Notes: generated by a model from the letters alone, not told the origin. 64,000 nucleotides of DNA from Comamonas phosphati (GCF_014637085.1 NZ_BMEU01000012.1:62001-126000); one strand, 5' to 3'; positions 45,404 to 55,937 are shown, counted from the first letter of the stretch. Numbers and translations: made by a program.

Positions 45404-45443
45404 GCTGCCAACCCTTGCTTCGTAAGCGCTGGCAGCTATCAAA
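45404..45443. repeat. Hairpin and dispersed motif in the pyrB-pyrX gap
   Basis: GCTGCCA at 45404-45410 pairs with TGGCAGC at 45430-45436. The right side, 45426-45443, is GCGCTG, two bases, AGCTATCAAA; the same 18-base motif (16 of 18 identical) occurs inverted at 62856-62873, so it looks like a short dispersed intergenic repeat. Confidence 0.5.
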
Positions 45444-45450
45444 AACACGA

Positions 45451-46413
45451 TCAGGCTTCGTTGCCCGCGACGATCGACATGACGGCCATGCGCACGGCAA
45501 TGCCGAAGGTCACCTGCGACAGGATCACGGCCTGCGGGCCGTCCACCACGGCGGAGTCGATCTCCACGCCGCGGTTGATGGGGCCGGGGTGCATGACGAT
45601 GGCATCGGGCTTGGCCAGCTCCAGCCGCTTTTCGGTCAGGCCGAAGCTCTTGAAGTATTCCTGGCTCGAGGGCAGCAGCGCCCCGCTCATGCGCTCGTTC
45701 TGCAGGCGCAGCATGATGATGACATCGCAGTCCCTGATGCCTTCTTCCAGGTTGTGGAAGACGCGCACGCCCATCTGCGCCATGTCGGCGGGCACCAGCG
45801 TGCGCGGGCCGACCACCCGGACCTCGGCGGCGCCCAGCGTGGTCAGGGCATGGATGTCCGAGCGCGCCACGCGCGAGTGCAGCACGTCGCCCACGATGGC
45901 CACGCGCAGATTGGAGAAATCCTGCTTGTAGTGGCGGATGGTGTACATGTCCAGCAGGCCCTGCGTGGGGTGGGCATGGCGGCCGTCGCCGGCGTTGACC
46001 ACGTGCACATGGGGCGCCACGTGCTTGGCGATCAGATAGGGCGCGCCCGATTCGCTGTGGCGCACGACAAAGATGTCGGCGGCCATGGCCGACAGATTGT
46101 CTATGGTGTCCAGCAGGGTCTCGCCCTTGCTGGCCGAGCTGCGGGCGATGTCGAGGTTGAACACGTCGGCCGACAGGCGCTTGGCCGCGATCTCGAAGGT
46201 GGTGCGCGTGCGCGTGCTGTTCTCGAAGAACAGGTTGAACACGCTCTTGCCGCGCAGCAGCGGCACCTTCTTGACTTCGCGGTCGTTGACGCTGACGAAG
46301 TTGCTGGCCGTGTCGAGGATATGGGTCAGGATGTCCTTGGACAGCCCTTCGGTGGAGAGCAGGTGGATCAGCTCGCCGTTCTTGTTCAGTTGGGGGTTGC
46401 GCTTGTACAGCAC
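45451..46413 (-). CDS. pyrB: Aspartate carbamoyltransferase catalytic chain
   Basis: A 320-residue enzyme condensing carbamoyl phosphate with aspartate in pyrimidine synthesis. The carbamoyl-phosphate loop [13 protein letters not shown] is intact, along with [12 protein letters not shown] and the [12 protein letters not shown] segment near the C-terminus. It lies 2 bases after pyrR and before the pseudo-dihydroorotase, which it probably binds. No separate pyrI is present. Confidence 0.97.
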   Translation of the reverse strand: MLYKRNPQLNKNGELIHLLSTEGLSKDILTHILDTASNFVSVNDREVKKVPLLRGKSVFNLFFENSTRTRTTFEIAAKRLSADVFNLDIARSSASKGETLLDTIDNLSAMAADIFVVRHSESGAPYLIAKHVAPHVHVVNAGDGRHAHPTQGLLDMYTIRHYKQDFSNLRVAIVGDVLHSRVARSDIHALTTLGAAEVRVVGPRTLVPADMAQMGVRVFHNLEEGIRDCDVIIMLRLQNERMSGALLPSSQEYFKSFGLTEKRLELAKPDAIVMHPGPINRGVEIDSAVVDGPQAVILSQVTFGIAVRMAVMSIVAGNEA

Positions 46414-46415
46414 GA

Positions 46416-46937
46416 TCAGGCCTCTTGAATACGGAAATGGAAGGCGCCGGCATCATCGCGCGCCAGCGACAGGATCTGCCCAGCCGGCAGGGCCACGCGC
46501 GCCGCCGCGTAGCAGGCCTCGATGGGCAGCTCGCGCCCACCGCGATCCACCAGCACGACCAGGCGCACGCAGGCCGGGCGGCCGTAGTCATAGAGCTCGT
46601 TGAGCACGGCGCGCACGGTGCGGCCCGTGTAGAGCACGTCGTCGAGCACGAGGATGTCGGCGCCGTTGACATCGAAATCGAGCTGCGTCTGGGCGCTGGT
46701 GCTCATGCCGCGCTGGGCGAAGTCGTCGCGGTGCAGGGCCGAGGACAGCACGCTGGGCTTGCCCGGCAGGTTCAGGTCCTTGTGCATGCGCTCCACCAGC
46801 CAGGCACCGCCCGAGGTGATGCCGGCCAGGCGCGTGGTGGGACCCATGAGGCGCTGTACGCCGCGCAGCAATTCGCGGTACAGGGCTTCGGCGTCCAGAA
46901 CCAGGTTGCCCGAGACACCTGCAATGGGTTCACTCAT
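46416..46937 (-). CDS. pyrR: PyrR bifunctional regulator / uracil phosphoribosyltransferase
   Basis: A 173-residue protein with the PRPP-binding loop [18 protein letters not shown] and the N-terminal [13 protein letters not shown]. In Firmicutes PyrR binds mRNA attenuators; in Gram-negative bacteria its regulatory role is less clear, and I see no antiterminator stem ahead of it. ATGA overlap with ruvX upstream and a 2-base gap to pyrB imply one operon. Confidence 0.94.
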   Translation of the reverse strand: MSEPIAGVSGNLVLDAEALYRELLRGVQRLMGPTTRLAGITSGGAWLVERMHKDLNLPGKPSVLSSALHRDDFAQRGMSTSAQTQLDFDVNGADILVLDDVLYTGRTVRAVLNELYDYGRPACVRLVVLVDRGGRELPIEACYAAARVALPAGQILSLARDDAGAFHFRIQEA

Positions 46938-47425
46938 GGAAGACTCCTCAAAAACTGTTCAAGAATGATGCAGGCCGAAGCCGCGTCGGCGTCGCGCGCG
47001 CCGCCGGCCAGGGCCTCGGTGGTGCTGTAGCGCTCGTCCACTTCGTAGACCGGCAGCTTGAAGCGGCTCCGGAGCTGGCGCCCGAACTTCTTCGCACGCG
47101 CCGTGTTCTCGTGGGGGACGCCGTCCGGGTGGTAGGGTACGCCGATCACCAATGCCTGGGGCTGCCACTCGCGCACCAGCTGGTCCACGGCATCCAGGCG
47201 CGCCTGCGCGCCTTCGGCCCGGATGGTGGGCAAGGGGCTGGCGCCGCCCAGCACGCGGTTGCCCGAAGCGCAGCCCGTGCGCTTGGTGCCGAAGTCGAAG
47301 GCCAGGAACTGCTGGAAATGGGCCGGCACCTGGGGGACTGCGGAAGCGGCGGAGCCGGCCGCCGCATCGCCGGTCGATGAAAAGGCCGCATCGGCGGCCT
47401 TGTTGGAAGAAGAAATATCGCTCAT
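46934..47425 (-). CDS. ruvX: RuvX/YqgF putative pre-16S rRNA nuclease
   Basis: A 163-residue RNase H-like protein. Active-site pieces are FLAFDFGTKRTGCASG, VIGVPYHPDGVPHE and the DERYSTTEA motif; the C-terminal acidic residue lies in DADAASACII. The family takes part in final trimming of 16S rRNA. The first 35 residues are a low-complexity Ser/Ala extension. Four-base overlaps join it to yqgE upstream and pyrR downstream. Confidence 0.94.
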   Translation of the reverse strand: MSDISSSNKAADAAFSSTGDAAAGSAASAVPQVPAHFQQFLAFDFGTKRTGCASGNRVLGGASPLPTIRAEGAQARLDAVDQLVREWQPQALVIGVPYHPDGVPHENTARAKKFGRQLRSRFKLPVYEVDERYSTTEALAGGARDADAASACIILEQFLRSLP

Positions 47426-48021
47426 GCGCGTCCTGCTTCGGGCGACAGCATCCAGCGCTGCAGGCCCAGCAGGCCCAGGGCGCGGTCGTAGCGCTCATCC
47501 ACGGGGGTGTCGAAGATCACCTGGGTATCGGCCTCGACCGTAAGCCAGGCGTTCTCGGCGATCTCGGATTCGAGCTGGCCCTCGTTCCAGGACGAGTAGC
47601 CCAGCGTCACCAGCAGGCGCCTGGGGCCCGCGCCGTCGGACAGGGCTTCGAGCACGTCCTTGGAGGTGGTCATTTCCAGGCCGCCCGGAATGGTCATGGT
47701 CGAGGCATAGGCCGACTCCTCCTCGGCGGCGCCTTCGATCAGCATGGGTTCGTGCAGCACGAAGCCGCGGTCGGTCTGCACCGGGCCGCCCTGGAACACC
47801 AGGTCGCCGCGCAGGTCCTCGCGCTTGAGGCCCAGGTCCACCTTGTGGAGCAGATCTTCGAGGCTGAGCTTGGAAGGCTTGTTGATAATCAGGCCGAGCG
47901 CGCCGCGCTCGCTGTGCTCGCACAGATAGATCACACTGCGCGAAAACGCTTCGTCTTCCAGACCCGGCATGGCAATCAGAAAGTGGTGCGTCAAGTTGAT
48001 AGGCGCAGATTGTGCAGACAT
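47422..48021 (-). CDS. YqgE/AlgH family protein (UPF0301)
   Basis: A 199-residue cytosolic protein with the family N-terminus NLTHHFLIAMPGLEDEAFSRS, central GALGLIINKP and FQGGPVQTDRGFVLH, and LGYSSWNEGQLESEI. It is linked to ruvX in many proteobacteria. Its function is not firmly known. It is the first gene of the yqgE-ruvX-pyrR-pyrB-pyrX series and is divergent from the photolyase gene with a 22-base gap, so promoters overlap. Confidence 0.94.
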   Translation of the reverse strand: MSAQSAPINLTHHFLIAMPGLEDEAFSRSVIYLCEHSERGALGLIINKPSKLSLEDLLHKVDLGLKREDLRGDLVFQGGPVQTDRGFVLHEPMLIEGAAEEESAYASTMTIPGGLEMTTSKDVLEALSDGAGPRRLLVTLGYSSWNEGQLESEIAENAWLTVEADTQVIFDTPVDERYDRALGLLGLQRWMLSPEAGRA

Positions 48022-48043
48022 GCCCTGATTTTACCGGCGATCC

Positions 48044-49558
48044 ATGACTCCTTCGCACCCTGTGGGCTTGATCTGGTTCCGGCGCGACCTGCGCCTGGCC
48101 GACAATGCCGCACTTTATGACGCGCTGCAGCAATGTAAAAAACTGTTCTGCGTTTTTGTTTTCGACGACAGCCTCCTCGCCTCCCTGCCCCGCGCGGACC
48201 GGCGTGTGGAGTTCATCTGCCGGAGCCTGGCCGCGCTGGACCGGGAGCTGCGCGCCGCCTGCGGACGGCCGCAGGCCGGCCTGATCACGCGCCGCGGGCT
48301 GGCGCAGGACATCATTCCCGAACTGGCCCGGCAGCTCGGCGCCGACGCCGTGTTCTGCAATGACGACGACGAGCCCGCCGCCCTGGCGCGCGATGCCCAG
48401 GTGGCGCGCCGCCTGCGCGCCATGGGCAAGTCGCTGCGCCACGGCAAGGACCACCGCATCTTCGGCCGCGACGAGGTGCTGACCCAGGGCCTGTCGCCGT
48501 TTTCGGTCTTCACACCCTACAAGAACGCCTGGCTGCGCAAGATCACGCCGTTCTATCTGTCCGGCTACCCCAGCGAACGCGACCTGGCGGCCCGCCTGGC
48601 CGACCGGCCCGAGGGCGAGCGCCGGCCGGTACCGGCGGCAACCGATCTGGGCTTCGAAGCCGGCACGCTGGACGGCCTGAAACTGCCCACGGGCGCCAGC
48701 GGCGGCCGGGAGCTGCTGGCCGACTTTCTGCCGCGCCTGCCGCGCTACCAGGCGACGCGCGACTATCCGGCCCTCAAGGGCCCCAGTTACCTCAGCGTGC
48801 ATCTGCGCTTCGGCACGGTATCGATCCGCGAGCTGGCCCGCATCGCCCATGCATCCATGCAGCGCGAGGATTGGGAAGCCCAGGCGCGCGAGGGCGCGGC
48901 GACCTGGCTGTCGGAGCTGATCTGGCGCGACTTCTACTTCCAGATCCTGGCCCACCATCCGCATGTGGTGGAGCGCAGCTTCAAGCCGGCCTACGACGCC
49001 ATCGTCTGGGACAGCGGCCCCGAGGCCGATGCGCTGTTTGCCGCCTGGTGCGCGGGCCGCACCGGCTACCCGCTGGTGGATGCCGCCATGCGCCAGCTGG
49101 CCGCCAGCGGCTATATGCATAACCGGCTGCGCATGGTCGCGGCCAGCTTTCTGGTCAAGGACCTGGGAATCGACTGGCGGCGCGGCGAAGCCTGGTTTGC
49201 CGAGAAGCTCAACGACTTCGACCTGGCGGCCAACAACGGCGGCTGGCAATGGGCGGCCTCCACGGGCTGCGATGCCCAGCCCTGGTTCCGCATCTTCAAC
49301 CCGGTCACGCAAAGCCGGAAGTTCGATCCCGAGGGCCGCTTCATCGCGCGCTATGTGCCCGAGCTCGCCCAGCTGCCCGCCAGGCTGCGCCACGCTCCCT
49401 GGCTGGCCGGCCCGCTGGAGCTGGCCGAGGCCGGCATCATGTTGGGCGGCAACTATCCGCACCCGGTAGTTGACCATGCCGCAGCGCGCGAAAAAACGCT
49501 GGCCCGCTATGCCGTGGTCAAGGCCGGCGATTCCGGCAACGATGATTCGAACTCCTGA
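48044..49558 (+). CDS. phrB: Deoxyribodipyrimidine photolyase
   Basis: A 504-residue light-dependent DNA repair enzyme. The N-terminal antenna domain begins [17 protein letters not shown]; the C-terminal FAD domain holds [52 protein letters not shown] and [21 protein letters not shown], all typical of class I CPD photolyases. It is near the usual family length. The start [15 protein letters not shown] is normal. It is divergent from yqgE. Confidence 0.96.
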   Translation: MTPSHPVGLIWFRRDLRLADNAALYDALQQCKKLFCVFVFDDSLLASLPRADRRVEFICRSLAALDRELRAACGRPQAGLITRRGLAQDIIPELARQLGADAVFCNDDDEPAALARDAQVARRLRAMGKSLRHGKDHRIFGRDEVLTQGLSPFSVFTPYKNAWLRKITPFYLSGYPSERDLAARLADRPEGERRPVPAATDLGFEAGTLDGLKLPTGASGGRELLADFLPRLPRYQATRDYPALKGPSYLSVHLRFGTVSIRELARIAHASMQREDWEAQAREGAATWLSELIWRDFYFQILAHHPHVVERSFKPAYDAIVWDSGPEADALFAAWCAGRTGYPLVDAAMRQLAASGYMHNRLRMVAASFLVKDLGIDWRRGEAWFAEKLNDFDLAANNGGWQWAASTGCDAQPWFRIFNPVTQSRKFDPEGRFIARYVPELAQLPARLRHAPWLAGPLELAEAGIMLGGNYPHPVVDHAAAREKTLARYAVVKAGDSGNDDSNS

Positions 49559-49658
49559 AACAGAAGCAGCTTGCGCATATTCCAAAAGGTTTTCAGCCAT
49601 CAATCGATCTGAAATCCTTTCAGCGCTAGCGCAAGCCACTTTCTTTTAAGGAGCAAAC

Positions 49659-52600
49659 TTATTCCGCGGCAAGCTCCGAGGCGTCGAGCACGCTGCGCTC
49701 GGGCGCGGGGCCGCTGCGCTGCAGGGCGTAGTGCTGGATCAGGCCCAGCAGTTCCTCGTCCACATAAGGCTTGCCCAGGTAGTGGTCGGCGCCCAGCTCC
49801 TTGGCCATCTCGCGGTGCTTCTGGGCAATGCGCGAGGTGATCATGATCACGGGCAGGCCTGTGAGCTGGCCGTCGCGGCGGATGTTGCGCAGCAGATCGA
49901 AGCCGTCCATGCGCGGCATTTCGATATCCGACAGCACGACCGCGGGACGCTCGTCCTGCAGGCGCTCCAGGGCTTGCAGTCCGTCGGCCGCCAGCGCCAC
50001 GCGATAGCCTTCGCGCTGCAGCAGGCGCTGGGTCACGCGGCGCACGGTGATGGAGTCGTCCACCACCAGCACCAGCGGCACCGATGCCTGGCCCGGGTCG
50101 CCCCCCGCTGCCAGCAGGCCGGCACCGGCATCGCCGGCCGACGCCTGCTGGGCCAGCGCGGCCTCGGCCGCCCGAGCCCGCACCTGCTCGCCGTACACAT
50201 TGGCCAGCGCCACGGGGTTGTAGATCTGCACCACGGCGCCCGAGGGCAGCACCGACATGCCGGTCAGGCCCGGCAGGCGCGACAGCTGCGGCCCCAGGTT
50301 CTTGATCACCACTTCCTGGTTGCCCAGCACTTCGTCCACGTGCAGGGCCACGCGCTGCGAAGCGCTGCGCACCACGACCACGGGGCGCGTGCGGCCCACG
50401 GCCTCCTCGCTGCGCAGCGAGGAGCGCCACAGCGCACCGCCCCAGTAGAAGGGCATGACCTGGTCGCCGTCCTGGAACGCATGCGTGCGGTAGGCCTGGT
50501 CCAGCGCGTCCAGCGGCGCGCGGCGCACGATTTCCACCAGGTTGGCGGGCACGCCCACCGATATGCGGCCCACGCGCAGCATGACCACCTGGGTCACGGC
50601 GGTCGTCAGCGGCAGCACCAGACGGAAGGCGCTGCCGCGCCCGGACTCGGAATGGGTCTCGATGCGGCCGCCCAGTGCGTTCACTTCGGAGCGCACCACA
50701 TCCATGCCGATGCCGCGGCCGGCCACGCCGGTCACGGCGGCGGCCGTGCTGAAGCCGGGCTCGAAGATCAGCCGGCCCGCATCCTCCATGGTCATGGCCT
50801 GGCCGTCCTGCCAGAGCTTGAGGCCCACGGCCTTGCTGCGGATGCGTTCCAGGTCCAGGCCCGCGCCGTCATCCTCCACCGACAGGGCCACGTCGTTGCG
50901 CTCCTGGCCCAGGATGATCTCGATGGTTCCCACGGCGGGCTTGCCCGCGGCCAGGCGCCGCTCGGGCGACTCGATGCCGTGCGCCACGCAGTTGCGCAGC
51001 AGGTGTTCGAAGGCCGGCATCATGCGCTCGAGCATGCCGCGGTCCATCTCGATGGTGCCGCCCAGAATGTTCAGGCGCACCTGCTTGCCCATTTCCTTGG
51101 ACGTCTGGCGCACCACGGCGTAGAGGCGCTCGGCCAGCGAGTCGAACTCCACCATGCGCGTGCGCAGCAGGTCGCGCTGCAAGTCGCGCGCCTGGCGGCC
51201 CTGGGCCACCAGGTCGTCTTCGGCGGCCGTCAGGTCGCGCTGCAGATTGCGCTGCACGGTGGCCACGTCGTTGACCGACTCGGCCATCATGCGCGTGAGC
51301 TCCTGCACGCGCGTGAAGCGGTCGAACTCCAGCGGGTCGAAGCCGGCCGCCGTGTCCTTGGACAGCGCCAGGCGCGACTGCATCTGGCTCTCGGCCTGCA
51401 CCTCGATGTCGCGCAACTGGGCGCGCAGGCGCTCCAGGTTGCCGGTCAGGTCGCCCAGCGAATTGCGGGCCTGCACCAGGCGGGCATCGACGCGCGAGCG
51501 GGCGATCAGCACCTCGCCGGCCTGGGAAATCAAGCGGTCCAGCAGCTGGGCGCGCACGCGCACCGTTTGCTGCGATGCCACGCGCGCAGCCGGAGCGGCG
51601 GCCAGCACCGAGGCATCCAGATCGTCATCGGCTGCAGGCCCGTTCTGCGGCCCGGCCTGCTGTGCGGCCGGCATGGCAGCGGGTGCCGGCTGCGCGTCGG
51701 CCGCCTGAGCCGCATGCAGGGGCTGCTGCGCCATGGCCATGCTGCCCAGATGGGACAGCGGTGTTTCCGGCATCTGCTCGCCCGCCACGCGCAGCCGATC
51801 GAAGTCGGCCTGCATGGCGTCGAAGCGGCCCAGCAAGGGCTCTATGCCTTCGGCCGTGGGCTTGTCGCCGTCCACGCGCTCCACGGCGGACTCCAGGCGG
51901 TGGGCCATCTCGCCCAGGCGCATGGCGCCGGCCAGGCGCGCGCTGCCCTTGAGGGTGTGCAGGGCGCGCAGCGCTTCGTTGCGCGCCTCGTCCAGGTTCG
52001 GACGCGCATGCCAGCGGCGCAGGGCCGCGCCCAGCTTGGGCAGCAGGTCGATGGCCTCCTCCTCGAAGATGGGGAACAAGTCGATGTCGACCTGGTCCAG
52101 CACATCGATGTCGTCCTCGTCCGCATCCGAAGTCGCGGCCAGCGCGATGGCTTCGCCGATGCGGCGCTGCCGCTCCAGCTCCTGCGCCACATCGGCGGAG
52201 GGGGCCACGACTATATCGACCGGTGCTTGAATCGGCACTTCAACCACGGGAGGAGTTTGGGCGGCTTGGGCGGCAAACTCGTTGGCGTCCCCATCGGCGG
52301 GCCACGGGACTTCGGCCTCCGGCAGGCCGGCACCCGAGAAGTCCAGCGGTATATCCAGCGGATCGGCCACCGGCTGGGCCACGGCCTGCAGGGCCGCCCA
52401 GCCGGACTCACCGGCATCCAGCAGCGCCGGGACCGTGGGCTCGGGCTGTTCTGCCGGCACGATGTCCAGCGCCTCAAGGGCGCCCAGCGCCTCCAGCACC
52501 GAAGGCTGCGGCGCCTTCAGGAAGCCGGCGGCGAACTGGTGCAGCAGGCGGCGAATTTCGTCCGAGGCATCCAGGCATTGCTGCGCCTGCTCGGCCAAGG

Positions 52601-55600
52601 CCAAGCCCTGGGGCTGAAGATGCTGCAGCGCATGTTCGAGCTGGCGGGCCAGATCGGACAAGTCGGTAAAGCCCACGGTGGCCGAGCTTCCCGCCAGGGA
52701 ATGGGCCAGCGCAATGGCATCGTCGGAAACCGGCTGCCGCGGATTCTGCCGCCATTGCTGCAGCTCGGCATCCAGGCGTGCCGACCATTCGTCCGCCTCG
52801 TTGAGGTAGACGTTGTACAGCGGCGTGCTGATGCGCAGGCCGTCGATCAGCCGGAAGCCGTCGGCCTCCGCTTCAGCGGGAGCAGCCTCGGCGGCTTCAG
52901 CCTCGCCTGCCGGCGCCAGTTCCTGCGCCTCGAAGGCGGCCAGTTCGCTGTCGCGCATGGCGGCTTCGAAGGCGGAGAAATCGAGTTCCGGCACCGGCTC
53001 CGGCTCGGCGGACACGGCCTGCGCAGCCGTCGCCCCCGGGGCCGGCTGCGGCTCCTGCTCGGATGCCTGAGCGGCCGCCTGCTCCAGCAGCTCGAAGGGC
53101 CAGACCGTGTCTGCGTCCGGCGTCGGCAAGGCTTCGGGCGCGGCAAGCGCGGCGGGCTCGATGCCGGTCTGCACAGGCAGCAGCGACTCGGTCTGCGCCA
53201 GCAGCTCATCGACCGAGAGTTCGGGGGCCTGCTCCGGCAGCGCAGGCACGGCCTCCGCCACGGGCGCGGCGTCCACCGGCGCCAACGCAGGCTCGGGCTG
53301 CTCGACCTGTTCGACCTGTTCCGTTCGGCCGCGGCGCGGCACCAGAGCCACCTCGGCCCTCTCGCCGTTCAGTCGCATGGCATCCGCCGCGGCGCGGAAC
53401 GGCGTGGCGGACCAGGCCTGGGCCTGATGCGCTTCCAGATCCCGGGCCCAGGCGCCAAACGCCTTGAGCGCATCGATCGACAAAGCCTGCATGGGCGCGG
53501 ACATGGGCTGTTGCTCGGCCAGCCAGGCGTTGAGCATCTGCTCCATGGCCCAGCCGGCTTCGCCGAATTCATCCAGCCCCACCATGCGCGAGCTGCCCTT
53601 GAGCGTATGGAAGGCCCGGCGCAGCGTGGTCTGCTCGCTCAGGTTGCCGGGCTCCTCGGCCAGCGCCTGCAGCGATTGCAGGCCCGTGACCACCACTTCG
53701 CGTGCTTCTTCGAGGAAGATGGCCAGCAGTTCGTCATCGCCGTCGAGCTCGTCGGCCGACAGTTCCACCGCATCGGCCACGGGCGCGGGTTTGGGCGTCT
53801 CCAGGACTGGCTGCGGTGCAGCCAGCTCCAGCGCAGGCAGGTCCAGGGCAGGGCTCGGAGAAGGCTCGACAGCCTCTGGCATCTGGGGCGATACGACGGC
53901 AGGCAGCGCCTCTTCGGCCTGCGTGGCGGCCGCAGCCGGCTCGGGTTCCTCGGACAGCGCCGCAGGCGCCAGCGGCGGCTGGACGGGCCACGGGGTCTGC
54001 GCTGCCGCCAGCAGCGCCTTGGCCTCGGCTTCGGCTTGGGTTTCAGCTTCGGTCTGCACCGGCTCGGCTTGCGCAGCAGCGTCTGCCGGCAATGCCTCTT
54101 TTTCGCCGCGCTGGCGGCGGCCCATGACGAAGCGCAGCTCATCCTCGGCTTCGTCATACACAAACAGCTGTCGTGCCATGTTGCGCTGGTAGCTGAGCAT
54201 GTCGATCAGAAAGCCCATGGCGCCCAGGCCGTTGCCCAGCTTTTCGAACACCTGCGCCCGCTCGCCCTGGGGGACTTCGCCCAGGATCAGGCGCTCCACG
54301 GTATCGCGCATGCGCTGCATGGCCGTGGCGGCCTGGTCGAACCCCAGCACCGAGAGCACGCCGCGCATCTGCAGCATCTGCCCCGGCACGGACGCCAGCA
54401 CGCCGGCGTCCTGCGGGTCGCGGAAATACTGGTCCAGATTCTTCTCGGCCTCGGCCATGGTGGTGCGCAGCTCGCCCACGACGGAGCCCATGGTCTGGTG
54501 GTCGCTGGCCTGTCGGTACAGCTCCTCCATCCAGGGCTCCAGGGGCTGGGATGCCCCGCCCTGCAAGGCCAGCTCCAGTCGCTGCAGCAGGCTGGCGGAC
54601 TGGAAGGCCAGTTCCTCGTCGTCCCGGTCGGGCGTGGCGAACGAGGCCTGCAGATAAAGCACGGCCGTGGCCACTTCCATGGCCAGTTCGGGCGGCGGCG
54701 GCTGGCCGATGCGGTCCACGATCTCGGCCACGCGGATCAGGGCGCGCGCCAGGCCATGGCTGCCGGGCTGCAGCTTGACCAGCGACTCGGCCACGTGGCC
54801 GAACTGCTCGACCATGGGGCGGATCTTGTTCTTGTCGCCGCCAGCCAGGGCCGACCAGGTCTCCGCCGCGGCGGCAATGCGCTTGCGCGCCTGCACCAGC
54901 ACCGCCGGGTCGTAGCGGCCGAAGCGCGCCACCCGGTAGTCCACCAGTGGCATGGCCTCCATGGCATAGGCACTGAGCACGGCCTGCAGCGCCTCGCCCG
55001 CGCGGTCGCGCGGCCTGGCCTGCGCGCAGAAGAACATCAGGTCCTGCAGCAGGCGCGCCGGCGGCACGCTGTCGCCCTTGGCCATGGCCGTGTACTGCAT
55101 GAGCACGCGCGAGGCCATGCGCTTGACGTACAGATCGGCCGCCAGCATGCCGCACGCGAGGGCATCGAAGAAGCCGGCGGCGATCTTCCAGAAGCTGCGC
55201 GCGGCCACGTCCTGGGGCTGGCCCGCGGCAAAGCGCAGGCACAGCTCGCGCATCTGGGCAGCGGCTTCGCGGTCGTCGCTCTTGACCAGGCGCAGCACCA
55301 CGCCGTCGAGCATGGCGCGCGCGGCCGGGCCGTATTCCAGCGGCTCGGGCTGGGCTGCACCCCACTGCGGTTCGCGCGCCCGGCGCTCGGCCGGCCACAG
55401 ATCGGCCGGGTGCACCTTGTCGCTACCGGCCAGCGCCTGGATGTCCCGGTACTGCGGAAACAAGGCCACGGCCGAGACATTCTTGCCGGCCAGCATGGCC
55501 TCCAGGAATTCCATCAGCGCGAAATGCGTGCGCTCCAGCGTGGAGGCGGCTTCGTTGGTGCACAGCTCGGGGCGCTGCACAAAGCGGTTGACAGCCGCCT

Positions 55601-55883
55601 CCATGCTGCGCAGCACCAGCGCGGGTGCGGCCAGCCCCACCATGTCCAGCGCACCGCAGGCCTGGTGCAGCTGCTGGCGTGCAATGCGCAGCGACGAAGT
55701 ATCCAGCGATTCGAGATCTTCGACGCGCGCCGCATCGGCATCGCGCACAAAGCGACCCACGGCCTTGCTGGCGGCATCAAGCGATTTGCGCAGTTCATCG
55801 AGCACCCAGGCCAGAGGTCCCAGGTCCTGCTCGCCTTGTGCAAGTCCCGCTGCGCGTGTTGGCGAATCGTCAACCACTGACAT
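49659..55883 (-). CDS. chpA: ChpA/PilL hybrid histidine kinase of the twitching chemosensory system
   Basis: A 2074-residue CheA-like hybrid. Hpt-like histidines appear at His73 (LHQACGALDMVG, lacking the usual Lys), His759 (FHTLKGSSRMVG), His1061 (AHSLAGSSATVG) and His1309 (LHTLKGSARLAG). Long acidic, Pro/Ala/Glu-rich linkers separate them. The kinase core has RNCVAHGIESPERR (N box), SVEDDGAGLDLERI and GVAGRGIGMDVVRSEV (G boxes), then a CheW-like domain and a C-terminal receiver with Asp1986 (LSDIEMP). It signals via PilG and PilH to type IV pili. AAGG precedes ATG 55883. It is last in its operon, after repeat copy D. Confidence 0.96.
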   Translation of the reverse strand: MSVVDDSPTRAAGLAQGEQDLGPLAWVLDELRKSLDAASKAVGRFVRDADAARVEDLESLDTSSLRIARQQLHQACGALDMVGLAAPALVLRSMEAAVNRFVQRPELCTNEAASTLERTHFALMEFLEAMLAGKNVSAVALFPQYRDIQALAGSDKVHPADLWPAERRAREPQWGAAQPEPLEYGPAARAMLDGVVLRLVKSDDREAAAQMRELCLRFAAGQPQDVAARSFWKIAAGFFDALACGMLAADLYVKRMASRVLMQYTAMAKGDSVPPARLLQDLMFFCAQARPRDRAGEALQAVLSAYAMEAMPLVDYRVARFGRYDPAVLVQARKRIAAAAETWSALAGGDKNKIRPMVEQFGHVAESLVKLQPGSHGLARALIRVAEIVDRIGQPPPPELAMEVATAVLYLQASFATPDRDDEELAFQSASLLQRLELALQGGASQPLEPWMEELYRQASDHQTMGSVVGELRTTMAEAEKNLDQYFRDPQDAGVLASVPGQMLQMRGVLSVLGFDQAATAMQRMRDTVERLILGEVPQGERAQVFEKLGNGLGAMGFLIDMLSYQRNMARQLFVYDEAEDELRFVMGRRQRGEKEALPADAAAQAEPVQTEAETQAEAEAKALLAAAQTPWPVQPPLAPAALSEEPEPAAAATQAEEALPAVVSPQMPEAVEPSPSPALDLPALELAAPQPVLETPKPAPVADAVELSADELDGDDELLAIFLEEAREVVVTGLQSLQALAEEPGNLSEQTTLRRAFHTLKGSSRMVGLDEFGEAGWAMEQMLNAWLAEQQPMSAPMQALSIDALKAFGAWARDLEAHQAQAWSATPFRAAADAMRLNGERAEVALVPRRGRTEQVEQVEQPEPALAPVDAAPVAEAVPALPEQAPELSVDELLAQTESLLPVQTGIEPAALAAPEALPTPDADTVWPFELLEQAAAQASEQEPQPAPGATAAQAVSAEPEPVPELDFSAFEAAMRDSELAAFEAQELAPAGEAEAAEAAPAEAEADGFRLIDGLRISTPLYNVYLNEADEWSARLDAELQQWRQNPRQPVSDDAIALAHSLAGSSATVGFTDLSDLARQLEHALQHLQPQGLALAEQAQQCLDASDEIRRLLHQFAAGFLKAPQPSVLEALGALEALDIVPAEQPEPTVPALLDAGESGWAALQAVAQPVADPLDIPLDFSGAGLPEAEVPWPADGDANEFAAQAAQTPPVVEVPIQAPVDIVVAPSADVAQELERQRRIGEAIALAATSDADEDDIDVLDQVDIDLFPIFEEEAIDLLPKLGAALRRWHARPNLDEARNEALRALHTLKGSARLAGAMRLGEMAHRLESAVERVDGDKPTAEGIEPLLGRFDAMQADFDRLRVAGEQMPETPLSHLGSMAMAQQPLHAAQAADAQPAPAAMPAAQQAGPQNGPAADDDLDASVLAAAPAARVASQQTVRVRAQLLDRLISQAGEVLIARSRVDARLVQARNSLGDLTGNLERLRAQLRDIEVQAESQMQSRLALSKDTAAGFDPLEFDRFTRVQELTRMMAESVNDVATVQRNLQRDLTAAEDDLVAQGRQARDLQRDLLRTRMVEFDSLAERLYAVVRQTSKEMGKQVRLNILGGTIEMDRGMLERMMPAFEHLLRNCVAHGIESPERRLAAGKPAVGTIEIILGQERNDVALSVEDDGAGLDLERIRSKAVGLKLWQDGQAMTMEDAGRLIFEPGFSTAAAVTGVAGRGIGMDVVRSEVNALGGRIETHSESGRGSAFRLVLPLTTAVTQVVMLRVGRISVGVPANLVEIVRRAPLDALDQAYRTHAFQDGDQVMPFYWGGALWRSSLRSEEAVGRTRPVVVVRSASQRVALHVDEVLGNQEVVIKNLGPQLSRLPGLTGMSVLPSGAVVQIYNPVALANVYGEQVRARAAEAALAQQASAGDAGAGLLAAGGDPGQASVPLVLVVDDSITVRRVTQRLLQREGYRVALAADGLQALERLQDERPAVVLSDIEMPRMDGFDLLRNIRRDGQLTGLPVIMITSRIAQKHREMAKELGADHYLGKPYVDEELLGLIQHYALQRSGPAPERSVLDASELAAE

Positions 55884-55937
55884 GCTCAATTTCCTTGACC
55901 CCTAAAGAGTCCGTGTTCAGTTATCTGCTGCCCGCAC

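Noticed and set aside
49731-55880. A 2049-residue plus-strand open frame opposite chpA
   Set aside because: It is an antisense shadow: His/Gln/Arg-rich translation with no domains, produced by the codon bias of the real minus-strand gene, which has complete kinase and receiver motifs.
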